Below the pieces are notes generated by a model, which saw nothing but the letters and a program-made list of their open reading frames with translations, was not told the origin of the DNA and ran no database searches. The translations under genes and the position numbers were made by a program. From Mucilaginibacter geliditolerans (lineage in GTDB: Bacteria > Bacteroidota > Bacteroidia > Sphingobacteriales > Sphingobacteriaceae), in assembly GCF_014200495.1 (NCBI RefSeq), contig NZ_JACHBY010000001.1:1178001-1242000 (forward strand): DNA of 64,000 bases, in the 5' to 3' direction. Position 1 is the first letter of the stretch, and every line of letters starts with the position of its first letter. This document shows, piece after piece, positions 15,771 through 23,990 of this stretch.

Positions 15771-16280
15771 TTAACAGGTTCCTTTCCCTTCTTTATAATC
15801 TGTATACCTCTCATAAAATTTAAACTTTTCGTCTTTGTCGACACAAAAAGCGGTCACGATTTGAACATTCTTCCCAATGTCTTTCAGTACAACCATAAAG
15901 TCTTTTTTAAAGAACCAAAAATGTTCTTTACATACATTCTGGTCGTCGACCCATTTATAATAAAAGATCTCATCACAAGGGTGGCCTAATAAAATAGGTT
16001 TTATCCAATGAACACGGTTTGCACGTTGAGCAACATAGATCCTTCCTTCTGAACTTAAATAACTCCTGCTTATTATATGTACAAAAGACTCACAGTATTT
16101 TGCATATTGCTTTATTTTAGATTTCTGAGGATATATTTTTACGACCTTTCCGTTAACTTCGAAAGAACCATTTAAAAAGTCTTCGCAGAATTTTTCATAA
16201 AATTTGTCTATTTGTGCTTCGTCAAATCCAGAACTTAATTCATCCTCTTCAAATAGTTCTTTCAGCCCCATTAAACTCAT
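15771..16280 (-). CDS. Small unidentified protein paired with DUF3800, possible toxin or nuclease partner
   Basis: A 169-residue soluble protein I cannot assign. After an acidic N-terminus (LKELFEEDELSSGFDE) it has a C-terminal half with WIKPILLGH and FWFFKKDFMVVLKDIG, then VTAFCVDKDEKFKFYERY. That alternating aromatic/basic beta pattern resembles small RNase-fold domains such as BECR; this is a weak structural guess. Its start overlaps the stop of the DUF3800 gene by 4 bases, so the two are translationally coupled. The pairing at the edge of a defence island suggests an abortive-infection or toxin-type module, by inference. Confidence 0.6.
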   Translation of the reverse strand: MSLMGLKELFEEDELSSGFDEAQIDKFYEKFCEDFLNGSFEVNGKVVKIYPQKSKIKQYAKYCESFVHIISRSYLSSEGRIYVAQRANRVHWIKPILLGHPCDEIFYYKWVDDQNVCKEHFWFFKKDFMVVLKDIGKNVQIVTAFCVDKDEKFKFYERYTDYKEGKGTC

Positions 16281-16978
16281 ATAATTCTTTGTTTTGGCTG
16301 ATGATCGATGATGTTAAATTTGGTTTCCCAGAGTTCTGTGCCCTCAGATATTGAATAACCTGACTTTTCCTCCAAATAGGATAAGAATTCGTTTTTTGCT
16401 TCATTTACTGGGACTTCATTTAAAAGCTTCCGCGCGCTGTAGGCAACCGATCCTACAAATAGATCTGTCAATTCAAAAAATATATTATGGTGGGAATGTA
16501 AATGCTGAAGATCAATAATAGGAGACTTATCATTATAGGTAACTGATAATGATTCTTGAATCTTGTTTAACCGCTCTTTGCCCCTTGTATTAATAATGTC
16601 TAAAAAAACTTTGTATTCTGAATCTTCCTGATTTAGTTTTAACAAAAACTCTATCATTTTGTAATAGAAATTTTCATGAGAGCCTCTGCTTAAATCCACT
16701 TCACCCAATCGCTCTTTGTATTTCACAAGAATGCACTTAAATTCAAGGTTATGGGTAAAGAAATAGTTTACAAATGATTTGTATAACGGAATTCTACTTC
16801 TCGAAAATTGGTTCCATTTAATTTCAGCATGTTGTTTAAATTGCGCCTTCAGAGCCAATAAGCCAGTTTTAAAATCGTCGTAGTTTGGTTCAGGTACTTT
16901 TATAAAACCAATACACATGATTGATGAGCCGTCCTTTTCCAAATGGCAGCTTTCATCAATAAAAATGTTATAAATCAT
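16277..16978 (-). CDS. DUF3800 domain protein
   Basis: The N-terminus YNIFIDESCHLEKDG carries the DE pair (residues 8-9) typical of DUF3800, a family predicted to have an RNase H-like fold. Later segments include KIKW-type EIKWNQFSRSR (about residues 53-63), LDIINTRGK and LQHLHSHHNIFFELTDLFVGSV, where an aspartate in the TDLFVG motif is conserved in this family. At 233 residues it is of normal length. DUF3800 genes are common in defence islands and prophages. It is the first gene of a two-gene unit, overlapping the 169-residue gene by 4 bases. Confidence 0.78.
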   Translation of the reverse strand: MIYNIFIDESCHLEKDGSSIMCIGFIKVPEPNYDDFKTGLLALKAQFKQHAEIKWNQFSRSRIPLYKSFVNYFFTHNLEFKCILVKYKERLGEVDLSRGSHENFYYKMIEFLLKLNQEDSEYKVFLDIINTRGKERLNKIQESLSVTYNDKSPIIDLQHLHSHHNIFFELTDLFVGSVAYSARKLLNEVPVNEAKNEFLSYLEEKSGYSISEGTELWETKFNIIDHQPKQRII

Positions 16979-17130
16979 AAACGAAGGTATTAATAAAAAG
17001 AAAAAATGATTAGTTATATTAGCAGGTAAATCACACTAATACCCCAACATATCGTAAGACATTACGTACCCAACCAAACACAACAAATGATTAGATTAGA
17101 TTACATCAATAAAAATAGCATAATATGTGG

Positions 17131-17712
17131 TTATTTAATATATGATTCTGTATTAGGCGTTTTTATCGAGGTTCCAAGTTTGGTATTAAGCTGGTTTATG
17201 AAGTAAACACATGCTTCTGGCACATGCCTTTCATCGTTCTGATGCATGAAGAACCAAATGGATTTCAGCCCCTGCCCTTTCCAATCTTGCAATCGGTTTA
17301 CCCAATCATCCATCCGCTTATAGTCGCTATCCGCTAAATTATTACCAACGAAACGAATGACGGCATCGGTTGTAGTTAATTCCATGTGTGCACAATCCCT
17401 GCGGCCGGATGTATCAGTGATGACAGTTCCGATATTGAGGTCATTCAGTAAATGCAACAAATCACTGTGATGATAACTATTGGAAAACCAATCCTTGTGC
17501 CTAACCTCCACGCTGACTTTTATTGACGGCGGCAAGGATTCAAGATATGCTTTCAGTTGAGGAAAGCTTTTTGGAGAAAAGTTTTCTTCAAACTGCAGCA
17601 ATAGCGGTCCCAATGATTGCCAAAAGCATGTAAACTCTGATAGAATTGAATCGCCACAAAATAATAAATCACAAAAGACAAACCAATAAATCAACAGCGT
17701 GTTTACTTCCAA
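17131..17712 (-). pseudogene. DUF72 protein lacking its N-terminal half
   Basis: From about residue 30 the sequence matches the second half of DUF72 TIM-barrel proteins: LGPLLLQFEENFSP, SVEVRHKDWF, ITDTSGRRDC, IRFVGNN and a final FFMHQNDERHVPE segment. DUF72 proteins are normally about 240-300 residues and begin with a GTSGW/Y motif, which is absent. The first 30 residues here are unrelated hydrophobic sequence, and only 70 bases separate them from the divergent SDR gene. The gene therefore lost its 5' half, probably by deletion at the boundary between the island and the chromosome. Confidence 0.72.
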
Positions 17713-17784
17713 TAACGCTAAAAATAACGAGCATATGTCAGGATATAGTATCCTTCAAGCAGGCTGGACAAAACACAACAAATC

Positions 17785-18546
17785 ATGACAGTCAGCATCC
17801 TGGGGTGCGGCTGGTTCGGCGCAGCTTTATCAAAGGCATTAAGGGATCAGGGTCACGCCGTAAAAGGTTCAACTACATCGGGAGACAAACTTGATTCCAA
17901 CCGCAGCCACTTAATTAAATTAACATCTGCGGAAGACAGCGTGTATAATCCTGTTTTCTTCGATTGTGACATCGTAGTCATTGCCAATAATGTCCGGATG
18001 AACGATGAAGCGGCGTATTTGCAGCGCATCAATTTTACGATTGAACTGATCAAACGGTTCAATATTCCCAAAGTGCTCTTTATCAGCTCAACCAGCATTT
18101 ACGGCGAACCTGGTACCACTGTAGATGAAACCACTCCCCCACAGCCCGGAACATTATCTGCCAAATTACTGGTTCAGGCCGAACAACTTTTTCAAACCGC
18201 GTCATTTAATTGGACTGTCCTGCGTTTCGCCGGGTTGATCGGCCCCGGGCGGGACCCGGGCAGGTTTTTCGCAGGTAAAAGCAGTATCCCAAACGGCCTT
18301 GCTCCGGTCAACCTTCTACACGTAGATGACGCCGTGGGTATCGCCGTGCGGTTGATGACAACAGCTTCACATCACAAAGTCATCAATGCAGTTTCCCCGG
18401 ATCATCCGTCAAGAATGGACTTTTATAGAACGGCTGCAAAACGTAGTGGTCTCGAGCCGCCGGATTTCATAGCGACATGTATCCAATGGAAAATTGTCAA
18501 CAGCCGCTACACGGATTACAAGTACACCCACAATTTATTATCTTAG
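17785..18546 (+). CDS. NAD(P)-dependent epimerase/dehydratase-like SDR (YeeZ-like)
   Basis: The N-terminal dinucleotide-binding motif is SILGCGWFGAALSKAL. FISSTSIYGEPG (about residues 94-105) holds the serine and tyrosine of an extended SDR, and RFAGLIGPGRDPG follows. At 253 residues it fits the atypical SDRs related to YeeZ. The substrate is unknown. It begins a plus-strand run with two further oxidoreductases, with only 6 bases to the next gene. Base composition is noticeably more G/C-rich than the island to its left, in keeping with native chromosome. Confidence 0.85.
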   Translation: MTVSILGCGWFGAALSKALRDQGHAVKGSTTSGDKLDSNRSHLIKLTSAEDSVYNPVFFDCDIVVIANNVRMNDEAAYLQRINFTIELIKRFNIPKVLFISSTSIYGEPGTTVDETTPPQPGTLSAKLLVQAEQLFQTASFNWTVLRFAGLIGPGRDPGRFFAGKSSIPNGLAPVNLLHVDDAVGIAVRLMTTASHHKVINAVSPDHPSRMDFYRTAAKRSGLEPPDFIATCIQWKIVNSRYTDYKYTHNLLS

Positions 18547-18552
18547 CCAGGC

Positions 18553-19041
18553 ATGACAGACATCGAGCGTTTTAATCTTTTTTGGCTTTGCCACGCCATG
18601 ACCGCGCCGCTATCGGCTGAGGAATCATATTATTTTGATAGCCAGTCCAAAAAGTTCTTTATGGAAAAGTCAACCGGCCTGTTCGATATGGTTGACTTGC
18701 CGCTGATTGCACCATTGGCTGAAGATATTGAACAAAGAATGCCGGAGATCGATTCTGAAGCTTCGGAGATCGTAGAGATACCCCGGTTGAACATACAGGA
18801 CAAAATCGCTGTCCAATTATTGTTCCTGTCGAAATTTCCAGGGATCATTCATGAAGAAAAGCTGCGCTTAGCCGCAGAAAAACAACAGGACGCCTATGGT
18901 TTTGGGCTGGATGTATTATTTAACGTTAACGAAACCTTACAACCGATTATTTCTTACTGGGATGACTTCAAGCTCAAAACCATCCAGTATTACCTGGAAA
19001 AGTTCACCGGCCTTGTCGGCATCACTTTAAAAATGCTTTAA
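18553..19041 (+). CDS. Conserved hypothetical protein in an SDR operon
   Basis: A 162-residue acidic soluble protein with no signal peptide or membrane segment. Its features, such as SYYFDSQSKKFF near residue 24 and a run of acidic helices (EDIEQRMPEIDSEASEI), weakly recall UPF0158-type proteins, but I am not confident. It lies 6 bases after one SDR gene and 3 bases before another, so it is part of the same transcription unit. Confidence 0.65.
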   Translation: MTDIERFNLFWLCHAMTAPLSAEESYYFDSQSKKFFMEKSTGLFDMVDLPLIAPLAEDIEQRMPEIDSEASEIVEIPRLNIQDKIAVQLLFLSKFPGIIHEEKLRLAAEKQQDAYGFGLDVLFNVNETLQPIISYWDDFKLKTIQYYLEKFTGLVGITLKML

Positions 19042-19044
19042 ACC

Positions 19045-19704
19045 ATGTCAAAGCGCATATTAATATTGGGGGCTACCGGGAGAACAGGTAAACATGCCGT
19101 ATCTTTCGCATTGGCTCAAGGTTACCAGGTGGTGGCCTTAGTAAGAAATCCGGCTAAGATCCTTGTCAATTCTGAAGGCTTAACCATTATAACAAGTGTC
19201 CCGACCGATATTAACGATGTCCGAAACGCGATGAAAGACTGCGATGCCGTTATCAGTTTATTAGCACCGTTACCTCATGGCAAAGCGATTTCCATCCGGA
19301 AAATAGACCATCCCCGCATCCTGGAAAGAAGCATATACAATGTACTGGACGTAATGAAGGAGTACCATATTAAAAGAATCATGATCCTGTCAACCGTAGG
19401 TGCGGGGGATTCGTGGAGATACAACCCATGGTATGTTAAATTATTAGCCAGGCTGACAAATTTCAAGGTAATATTCGAGGATCATAACGCACAGGAACGT
19501 TTAATCCGGGCATCCGGAACAAACTGGACGATTGCCCGGCCAGTTGGATTAAATGAAAGCGAAACTATGGGAACATTGGCAATTACCTATGACCATACAC
19601 CCAAGCCGTTTCGGATGAGCCGCAAACTGCTGGCTAAATTCTTTATTGATAATTTGTATTCGGAAACTTATATTCACAAAGCACCGATGCTTTCAGAGAT
19701 ATAA
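19045..19704 (+). CDS. NAD(P)H-binding atypical SDR (NmrA-like)
   Basis: The N-terminus RILILGATGRTGKHAVSFAL is the glycine-rich nucleotide-binding motif (GxxGxxG) of NmrA/YwnB-type SDRs. It continues with VVALVRNPAKI and CDAVISLLAP, and RIMILSTVGAGD near residue 110 replaces the classical active site. The 219-residue length is usual. The substrate cannot be read from sequence; relatives act as redox sensors or NADPH-dependent reductases. It lies 3 bases after the hypothetical gene. Confidence 0.85.
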   Translation: MSKRILILGATGRTGKHAVSFALAQGYQVVALVRNPAKILVNSEGLTIITSVPTDINDVRNAMKDCDAVISLLAPLPHGKAISIRKIDHPRILERSIYNVLDVMKEYHIKRIMILSTVGAGDSWRYNPWYVKLLARLTNFKVIFEDHNAQERLIRASGTNWTIARPVGLNESETMGTLAITYDHTPKPFRMSRKLLAKFFIDNLYSETYIHKAPMLSEI

Positions 19705-19771
19705 TAAGTTATGCTAAATTAAACCGAATAAAATAAAATAAACCACCGGAGGCATTGAGCGTTAAGTCTAT

Positions 19772-20575
19772 ATGATAAAGAGATCATCTAAAACCGCCCT
19801 GATTACCGGCGCCTCCGGGGGCATTGGCTATGAACTGGCGCTGTGCTGCGCCAAAGATGGCATCAATTTAATATTAGTTGCCCGCGATAAAGAAAAGCTG
19901 GAAGCCATTAAAAAAGACCTGGAAGTAAAACATGGATTACAGGTAACGACTATCTCCACTGATCTGTCAGTTCCCGGGCACGCCAAGATTTTATACGATT
20001 ATTGTATTACCAAAGAATTATCTATTGATTACCTCATCAATAATGCCGGTTTTGGAGATTACAAAAAGGTCGCAGATGCCGACCCCGCTACGTTAACCGG
20101 TATGCTCAACCTTAATATTATCGCGCTTACCGAACTAACCGCTTTATTTGTAAAAGACATGGTCAAACGCGGCAGCGGGCGCATCCTGAATGTGGGCTCA
20201 ACCGCAGCTTACCAGCCGGTGCCCCGGTTGGCCGTTTACGCTGCATCCAAGAGTTACGTGGTGAGTTTTACAGAGTCCCTTCACGCTGAATTAAAGAATA
20301 CAGGAGTTACGGCTACGGTTTTAAGTCCCGGTGTGACTGCAACCAGTTTTTTTGATCGGGCTGAAATGCACAATTCCGCTACGGTGCAAGGCAAACAAGC
20401 GGATCCCGCCAAAGTTGCATCAGCAGGTTACCAGGCCATGCTCAAGGGTGACCTGTATGTCATTCCGGGTTTTATGAACAGGCTGCTGGCCTTCGGTTCA
20501 CAGATCATGCCCTCACGCCACCTGATACTGGCATTAGCAGGAATCATCAACAGGGAAAATCCAGATCAAGCCTGA
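19772..20575 (+). CDS. Short-chain dehydrogenase/reductase (classical, DltE-like)
   Basis: All classical SDR motifs are visible: TGASGGIGYELA for cofactor binding, NNAGFGD near residue 90, a catalytic serine in LNVGSTAAY and YAASKSYV (YxxxK) near residue 155. A basic residue after the second strand (ARDKEKL) suggests NADP(H). Length is 267 residues. It closes the SDR run after a 67-base gap, which could hold its own promoter. The GGAGG-like stretch before 19772 (ccggaggcattgag) is somewhat distant from the start codon. Confidence 0.88.
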   Translation: MIKRSSKTALITGASGGIGYELALCCAKDGINLILVARDKEKLEAIKKDLEVKHGLQVTTISTDLSVPGHAKILYDYCITKELSIDYLINNAGFGDYKKVADADPATLTGMLNLNIIALTELTALFVKDMVKRGSGRILNVGSTAAYQPVPRLAVYAASKSYVVSFTESLHAELKNTGVTATVLSPGVTATSFFDRAEMHNSATVQGKQADPAKVASAGYQAMLKGDLYVIPGFMNRLLAFGSQIMPSRHLILALAGIINRENPDQA

Positions 20576-20780
20576 ATATGGAGTAACAAAAATCTGCTAT
20601 TATTAAATATAGTTGTTAAGTAGTACCGTAAATCAGCCTGACGTGATATTTTCCAAACAAGTTAAGTATTTTCTTGGAATGTTCATCGCTGGTCAATTTG
20701 ATGAGACAGCATTTGGTTACTGCAGCCGCAATAGTTTACCTTATCTGCTTAGGCTTAGCCAAAACAACTATATGTGTATT

Positions 20781-21167
20781 TTATTTCCGTGTACTTTTCC
20801 AGGCCCAGTAAACCAGCACGGGTTGAAAAAGCAGTCTTGCAAAACGTTTCTCATCAGTGTCCAAGCCAAAAGCAGAACGACGGTGGGTAAATTGGGCCAT
20901 ATTACCAGGGAACACCGCTGTAAAGAACAAAGCCGCGATCGCACCAATTTTTGGACGCTGTTTCTGCGGAGTTAGCGCAATAGCGCTGCCTAAAGCGATC
21001 TCAGCGATACCGGAATAAATTACCGTGTCATCTTTCTTCAACGGCACCCAGTCCGGCACCTGCGCGCGGAAGTCACGACGGGCAAAGCTCAAATGGCTAA
21101 TGCCGGCAAATATCAGTGCGCCGCCTAAAGCGATCCGGGCAGCTGTTTTAATCGTTTCGTCTTTCAT
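20781..21167 (-). CDS. DoxX-like integral membrane protein
   Basis: Starting at MKDETIK rather than three codons upstream, the protein is 128 residues with about four hydrophobic segments (ALGGALIFAGISHL, VIYSGIAEIALGSAIAL, IGAIAALFFTAVFPGN, LLFQPVLVYWAW). The arginine-rich loop RRDFRAQVPDWVP and the overall plan match DoxX/YphA-type proteins in Bacteroidota. Function is unclear; relatives are linked to redox stress. It is convergent with the SDR run and divergent from the nuclease gene. Confidence 0.7.
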   Translation of the reverse strand: MKDETIKTAARIALGGALIFAGISHLSFARRDFRAQVPDWVPLKKDDTVIYSGIAEIALGSAIALTPQKQRPKIGAIAALFFTAVFPGNMAQFTHRRSAFGLDTDEKRFARLLFQPVLVYWAWKSTRK

Positions 21168-21331
21168 AATAACCAAACAAGGCGATCCGATAAATGTTCA
21201 GTTTCTTCCATAATAAACTAAAGCAAAGCAGAAAACCTGCAACCCGCTTTACTAATATTTTTAGTAGCTAATTCTCAAAGCATTACCTTTTTTCATTTTT
21301 CCTGCTGAAATTTACTTCCCATATTCGCTGT

Positions 21332-22426
21332 ATGAAAAAAGCATTTGTATCGATTGGACTCGTTGTTTGCGTTTTATCACTTACTTCCTGGGGGTTCAAA
21401 GGGCACAGGGCCATAGCAGAGATTGCGCAAAAGCACCTGGCCAGCAACACGGCTTATGTGGTGTCCGCCTATCTCAAAGGAGAAAGCATGGCTGATGTCA
21501 GTACATGGGCGGACGATAACCGCAGCAAAACTACGGCACCCTGGCATTTCCTGAATCTGCCCTTAGGTCTGAGCCATGAGCAGTTTGTAAAAGCTGTGGC
21601 GCAAAGCGACAACAATGTGTATACGGCCATCCTGAAGGCGGAAGCCAGTCTGCAGGACAAGACACTAGGGCCAGATGAAAAAAACGAGGCGTTGAAATAC
21701 CTGATCCATCTTGTAGGCGATGCCCACCAACCGATGCACATTTCCCGTAAAGAAGATAAGGGCGGCAATACGATACAGGTCAGGTTTGATAACCAGGGCA
21801 CCAACCTGCACAGCCTTTGGGATAGCAAACTGATCGATCATGAGGGACTGAGCCAGGACGATATCGCTAAAAACTATGATATTGCGACACCGGAACAGGT
21901 CAAAAAATGGCAGGCGGACAGCCCAATGGAATGGATTTGGGAAAGCTACCAGATCAGCAGCAGGCTATACGCGGAAGTAAAGCCCGGACAGGACATTGAT
22001 GAAGCCTATTACCAAAAATATATCCCGGTCATCCGGCAACGGATCGACCAGGCCGGTATTCGCCTGGCCGGAGAGCTGAACAGGACCTTTATGAATGAGA
22101 AAGTAAAGGTCACCAGTGTTGCCATGACGGCTCAGGTCGCGCCAGTTCCCATGGTCATACAGCTGGCTGATGCGAAAGGCGCTACCGGCAAATTGGTGAC
22201 CGTAAGTGGAAAAGTGTACGGGATCAAAGATATCGGGAGTATGGTACTGGTAAACATGGGGGCAGCCTATCCCAACCAGCAACTGACACTCGCCGTAAAA
22301 AGCGAGGCTAAAGCACTCGGTGAACAGCTGGACGGGAAAACCATCACCGTTTCAGGGCTAGTGATCGCCTTTAAGGACAAGCCCGAGATCGTAGTCACAG
22401 ACCAAACCCAAATTACCGTTAAATAA
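21332..22426 (+). CDS. Secreted S1/P1 nuclease with C-terminal OB-fold-like extension
   Basis: A signal peptide of about 19 residues ends just before W20 in SWGFKGHRAIAEIA. The mature N-terminal tryptophan and the following histidine bind zinc in P1 nuclease. Further zinc-ligand motifs are DVSTWADD, PWHFLNLP, YLIHLVGDAHQPMH and HSLWDSKLI. The catalytic domain ends near residue 265. An extra segment of about 90 residues (KLVTVSGKVYGIKD to the end) has the alternating pattern of a small OB-fold beta barrel. The enzyme should degrade single-stranded nucleic acid or 3'-nucleotides in the periplasm or outside. It is monocistronic. Confidence 0.87.
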   Translation: MKKAFVSIGLVVCVLSLTSWGFKGHRAIAEIAQKHLASNTAYVVSAYLKGESMADVSTWADDNRSKTTAPWHFLNLPLGLSHEQFVKAVAQSDNNVYTAILKAEASLQDKTLGPDEKNEALKYLIHLVGDAHQPMHISRKEDKGGNTIQVRFDNQGTNLHSLWDSKLIDHEGLSQDDIAKNYDIATPEQVKKWQADSPMEWIWESYQISSRLYAEVKPGQDIDEAYYQKYIPVIRQRIDQAGIRLAGELNRTFMNEKVKVTSVAMTAQVAPVPMVIQLADAKGATGKLVTVSGKVYGIKDIGSMVLVNMGAAYPNQQLTLAVKSEAKALGEQLDGKTITVSGLVIAFKDKPEIVVTDQTQITVK

Positions 22427-22469
22427 AAATTATAACACCAATGCTGGGGCAGCTTAAACAGGCTTGTAC

Positions 22470-22853
22470 TTAAGCCTGTTTAAGTTTCGCTTCCATGCTC
22501 ATGGTGGTATGCGGTACCGCGCGCAGACGTTCCGCCGGAATAAGCTTACCTGTTCCGCGGCAAATTCCATAGGTCTTATTCTGGATGCGTGTTAAAGCGG
22601 CTTCCATCTGTTCAATAAATTTTTTCTGTCTTGCCGCCAGCTGGTTGACCTGTTCCTTTTCATAGGTTGCCGAGCCGTCTTCCAGGGTTTTTCCGGCAAT
22701 TGCCGCATCATCCCCGTTAGAGTTCGCCGCGCTCAGCGACCCTGCCAGCTCATTCAGTTCCTGGCGCGCCGTCCGGATCTTCTCCGTGATCAGGTTCCTG
22801 AACTCTTCCAGCTCGCTGTCGTTGTATTTTGTTTTGATTTGTTGTTCCTGCAT
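22470..22853 (-). CDS. TraR/DksA family protein, Bacteroidetes type
   Basis: The start is taken at MQEQQIK, nine codons inside the longest frame. Residues 15-90 form the coiled coil, with the tip region rich in acidic residues. The C-terminal motif YGICRGTGKLIPAERL replaces the four-cysteine zinc finger with a single cysteine, as is usual in Bacteroidetes DksA-like proteins. Such proteins bind the RNA polymerase secondary channel and work with ppGpp. The gene converges on the S1/P1 nuclease. Confidence 0.82.
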   Translation of the reverse strand: MQEQQIKTKYNDSELEEFRNLITEKIRTARQELNELAGSLSAANSNGDDAAIAGKTLEDGSATYEKEQVNQLAARQKKFIEQMEAALTRIQNKTYGICRGTGKLIPAERLRAVPHTTMSMEAKLKQA

Positions 22854-23467
22854 GATGCATGTCAACAACAAATTCGGCAATTGGTTTAATTAAAAAAGAT
22901 TAATAAATAGTTTTGCGATTATGCATCGGTCAACGATTAACTATAAGACACGTATCCAGATGTATCATTTAGGATTTCCGCAAACAAAACTGCCGATATT
23001 GATCAATTTTTCCTTTTCTCATATAACAAGCAAAGTACAAAACAATCCAGGCGTGAACTGATCGTTTCGGACCACGACTGACTTTATTTGTTGTTGGAAA
23101 GTATTTATCAGGATCAATTATGGTCAAATTCAGCCATCGCGAAAACAGACGATACGGAAACAGCATTAAAAACGAGTAAGCATATTTTCGATCAACCTGA
23201 TCCCGTAATTCCTTTTGACGGGATGGATATGCCTTTTGATAAAATTAATTCAAATTTCGGCACGTTCAAGAAGGTTCCGGCCCTCAACATATTTTTTACT
23301 TTTCAGCAATGCAAACGCCCGTGCGTAATATTGGTGGGGCATGCCAGTCGATGTAGCCGCCCGCCGTATCTATACGATTCCCGACATAAAAGATAGTGAA
23401 GCCGCACTGCAAATGACTACTTTCGAAATCAGGGATAACTGGGACTTTATTTAATACCCAATGGCTG
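22854..23467. other. Intergenic stretch without a convincing gene
   Basis: About 610 bases between the DksA-like gene and the coiled-coil gene. Plus-strand frame 23088-23396 and minus-strand frame 22969-23166 overlap each other, and neither shows family motifs or regular codon use. A short in-frame piece around 23340-23455 (MPVDVAARRIYTIPDIKD...) could be the tail of a decayed gene. I see no repeats or tRNA. Confidence 0.4.
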
Positions 23468-23896
23468 CTACTGTTTTACCCGGTCACGCATGCGGGGTAT
23501 AGGGTGATATTCCCGTAAATACATATCACGCTCTCTTTCCAGCGATTGCTTTTTTTGTTCAAGTCGGTTTAGTTCATCTATCAGCTTATCGACTAAAGCG
23601 GCTTTTTTTTCTCCGTCCTGCAATGCGGTTTGCATTTCCAACAGTGCGATGTGGCTGTTATTGATCTCCAATTCCTTTTCATCCAGTATAATCTTCAAAT
23701 TTTCGTACCGTCTTTTGTGCATATCCGCGATCTCAACGTCATTGTTATTTCGTTCGGAATCCAGTTGCTGTTTAAGGTTGTCCAACTGGGCCTCCTTCGC
23801 TTCCTTATATTCTTTAATTGACCTCAGCCGGAAAAACCGGTCTACTATGAAGGCGACGATCAAAAGTATATCAACGCTGTAATGTAAGTAATCCAT
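23468..23896 (-). CDS. Membrane-anchored coiled-coil protein
   Basis: The start is placed at MDYLHYSV because a -7 box lies at 23929-23936, leaving no room for the longer frame's start. One hydrophobic segment (residues 6-19) is followed by about 100 residues of charged heptad-like coiled coil (EAKEAQLDNLKQQLDSER and on) and a short proline-containing tail. No enzymatic motif is visible. It is divergent from the signal peptidase gene. Function unknown; a scaffold-like role is possible. Confidence 0.65.
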   Translation of the reverse strand: MDYLHYSVDILLIVAFIVDRFFRLRSIKEYKEAKEAQLDNLKQQLDSERNNNDVEIADMHKRRYENLKIILDEKELEINNSHIALLEMQTALQDGEKKAALVDKLIDELNRLEQKKQSLERERDMYLREYHPIPRMRDRVKQ

Positions 23897-23928
23897 AATA
23901 AAGCAATTTACTAAAATTATTAGCACTA

Positions 23929-23936
23929 CAAAAATA
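23929..23936 (-). promoter_or_regulatory. Bacteroidetes -7 box TATTTTTG
   Basis: Read on the minus strand, the bases match TAnnTTTG, at about the right distance upstream of the start codon at 23896. It supports that start for the coiled-coil gene. Confidence 0.4.
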
Positions 23937-23990
23937 TTTTTTTTGTAACAACAGTGTACCTTCCCCGTCTAAGTGGTAAACTTGTTTACC

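Noticed and set aside
23088..23396. 102-codon plus-strand open frame between the DksA-like and coiled-coil genes
   Set aside because: No recognisable segments, irregular composition, overlaps an opposite frame of equal quality.
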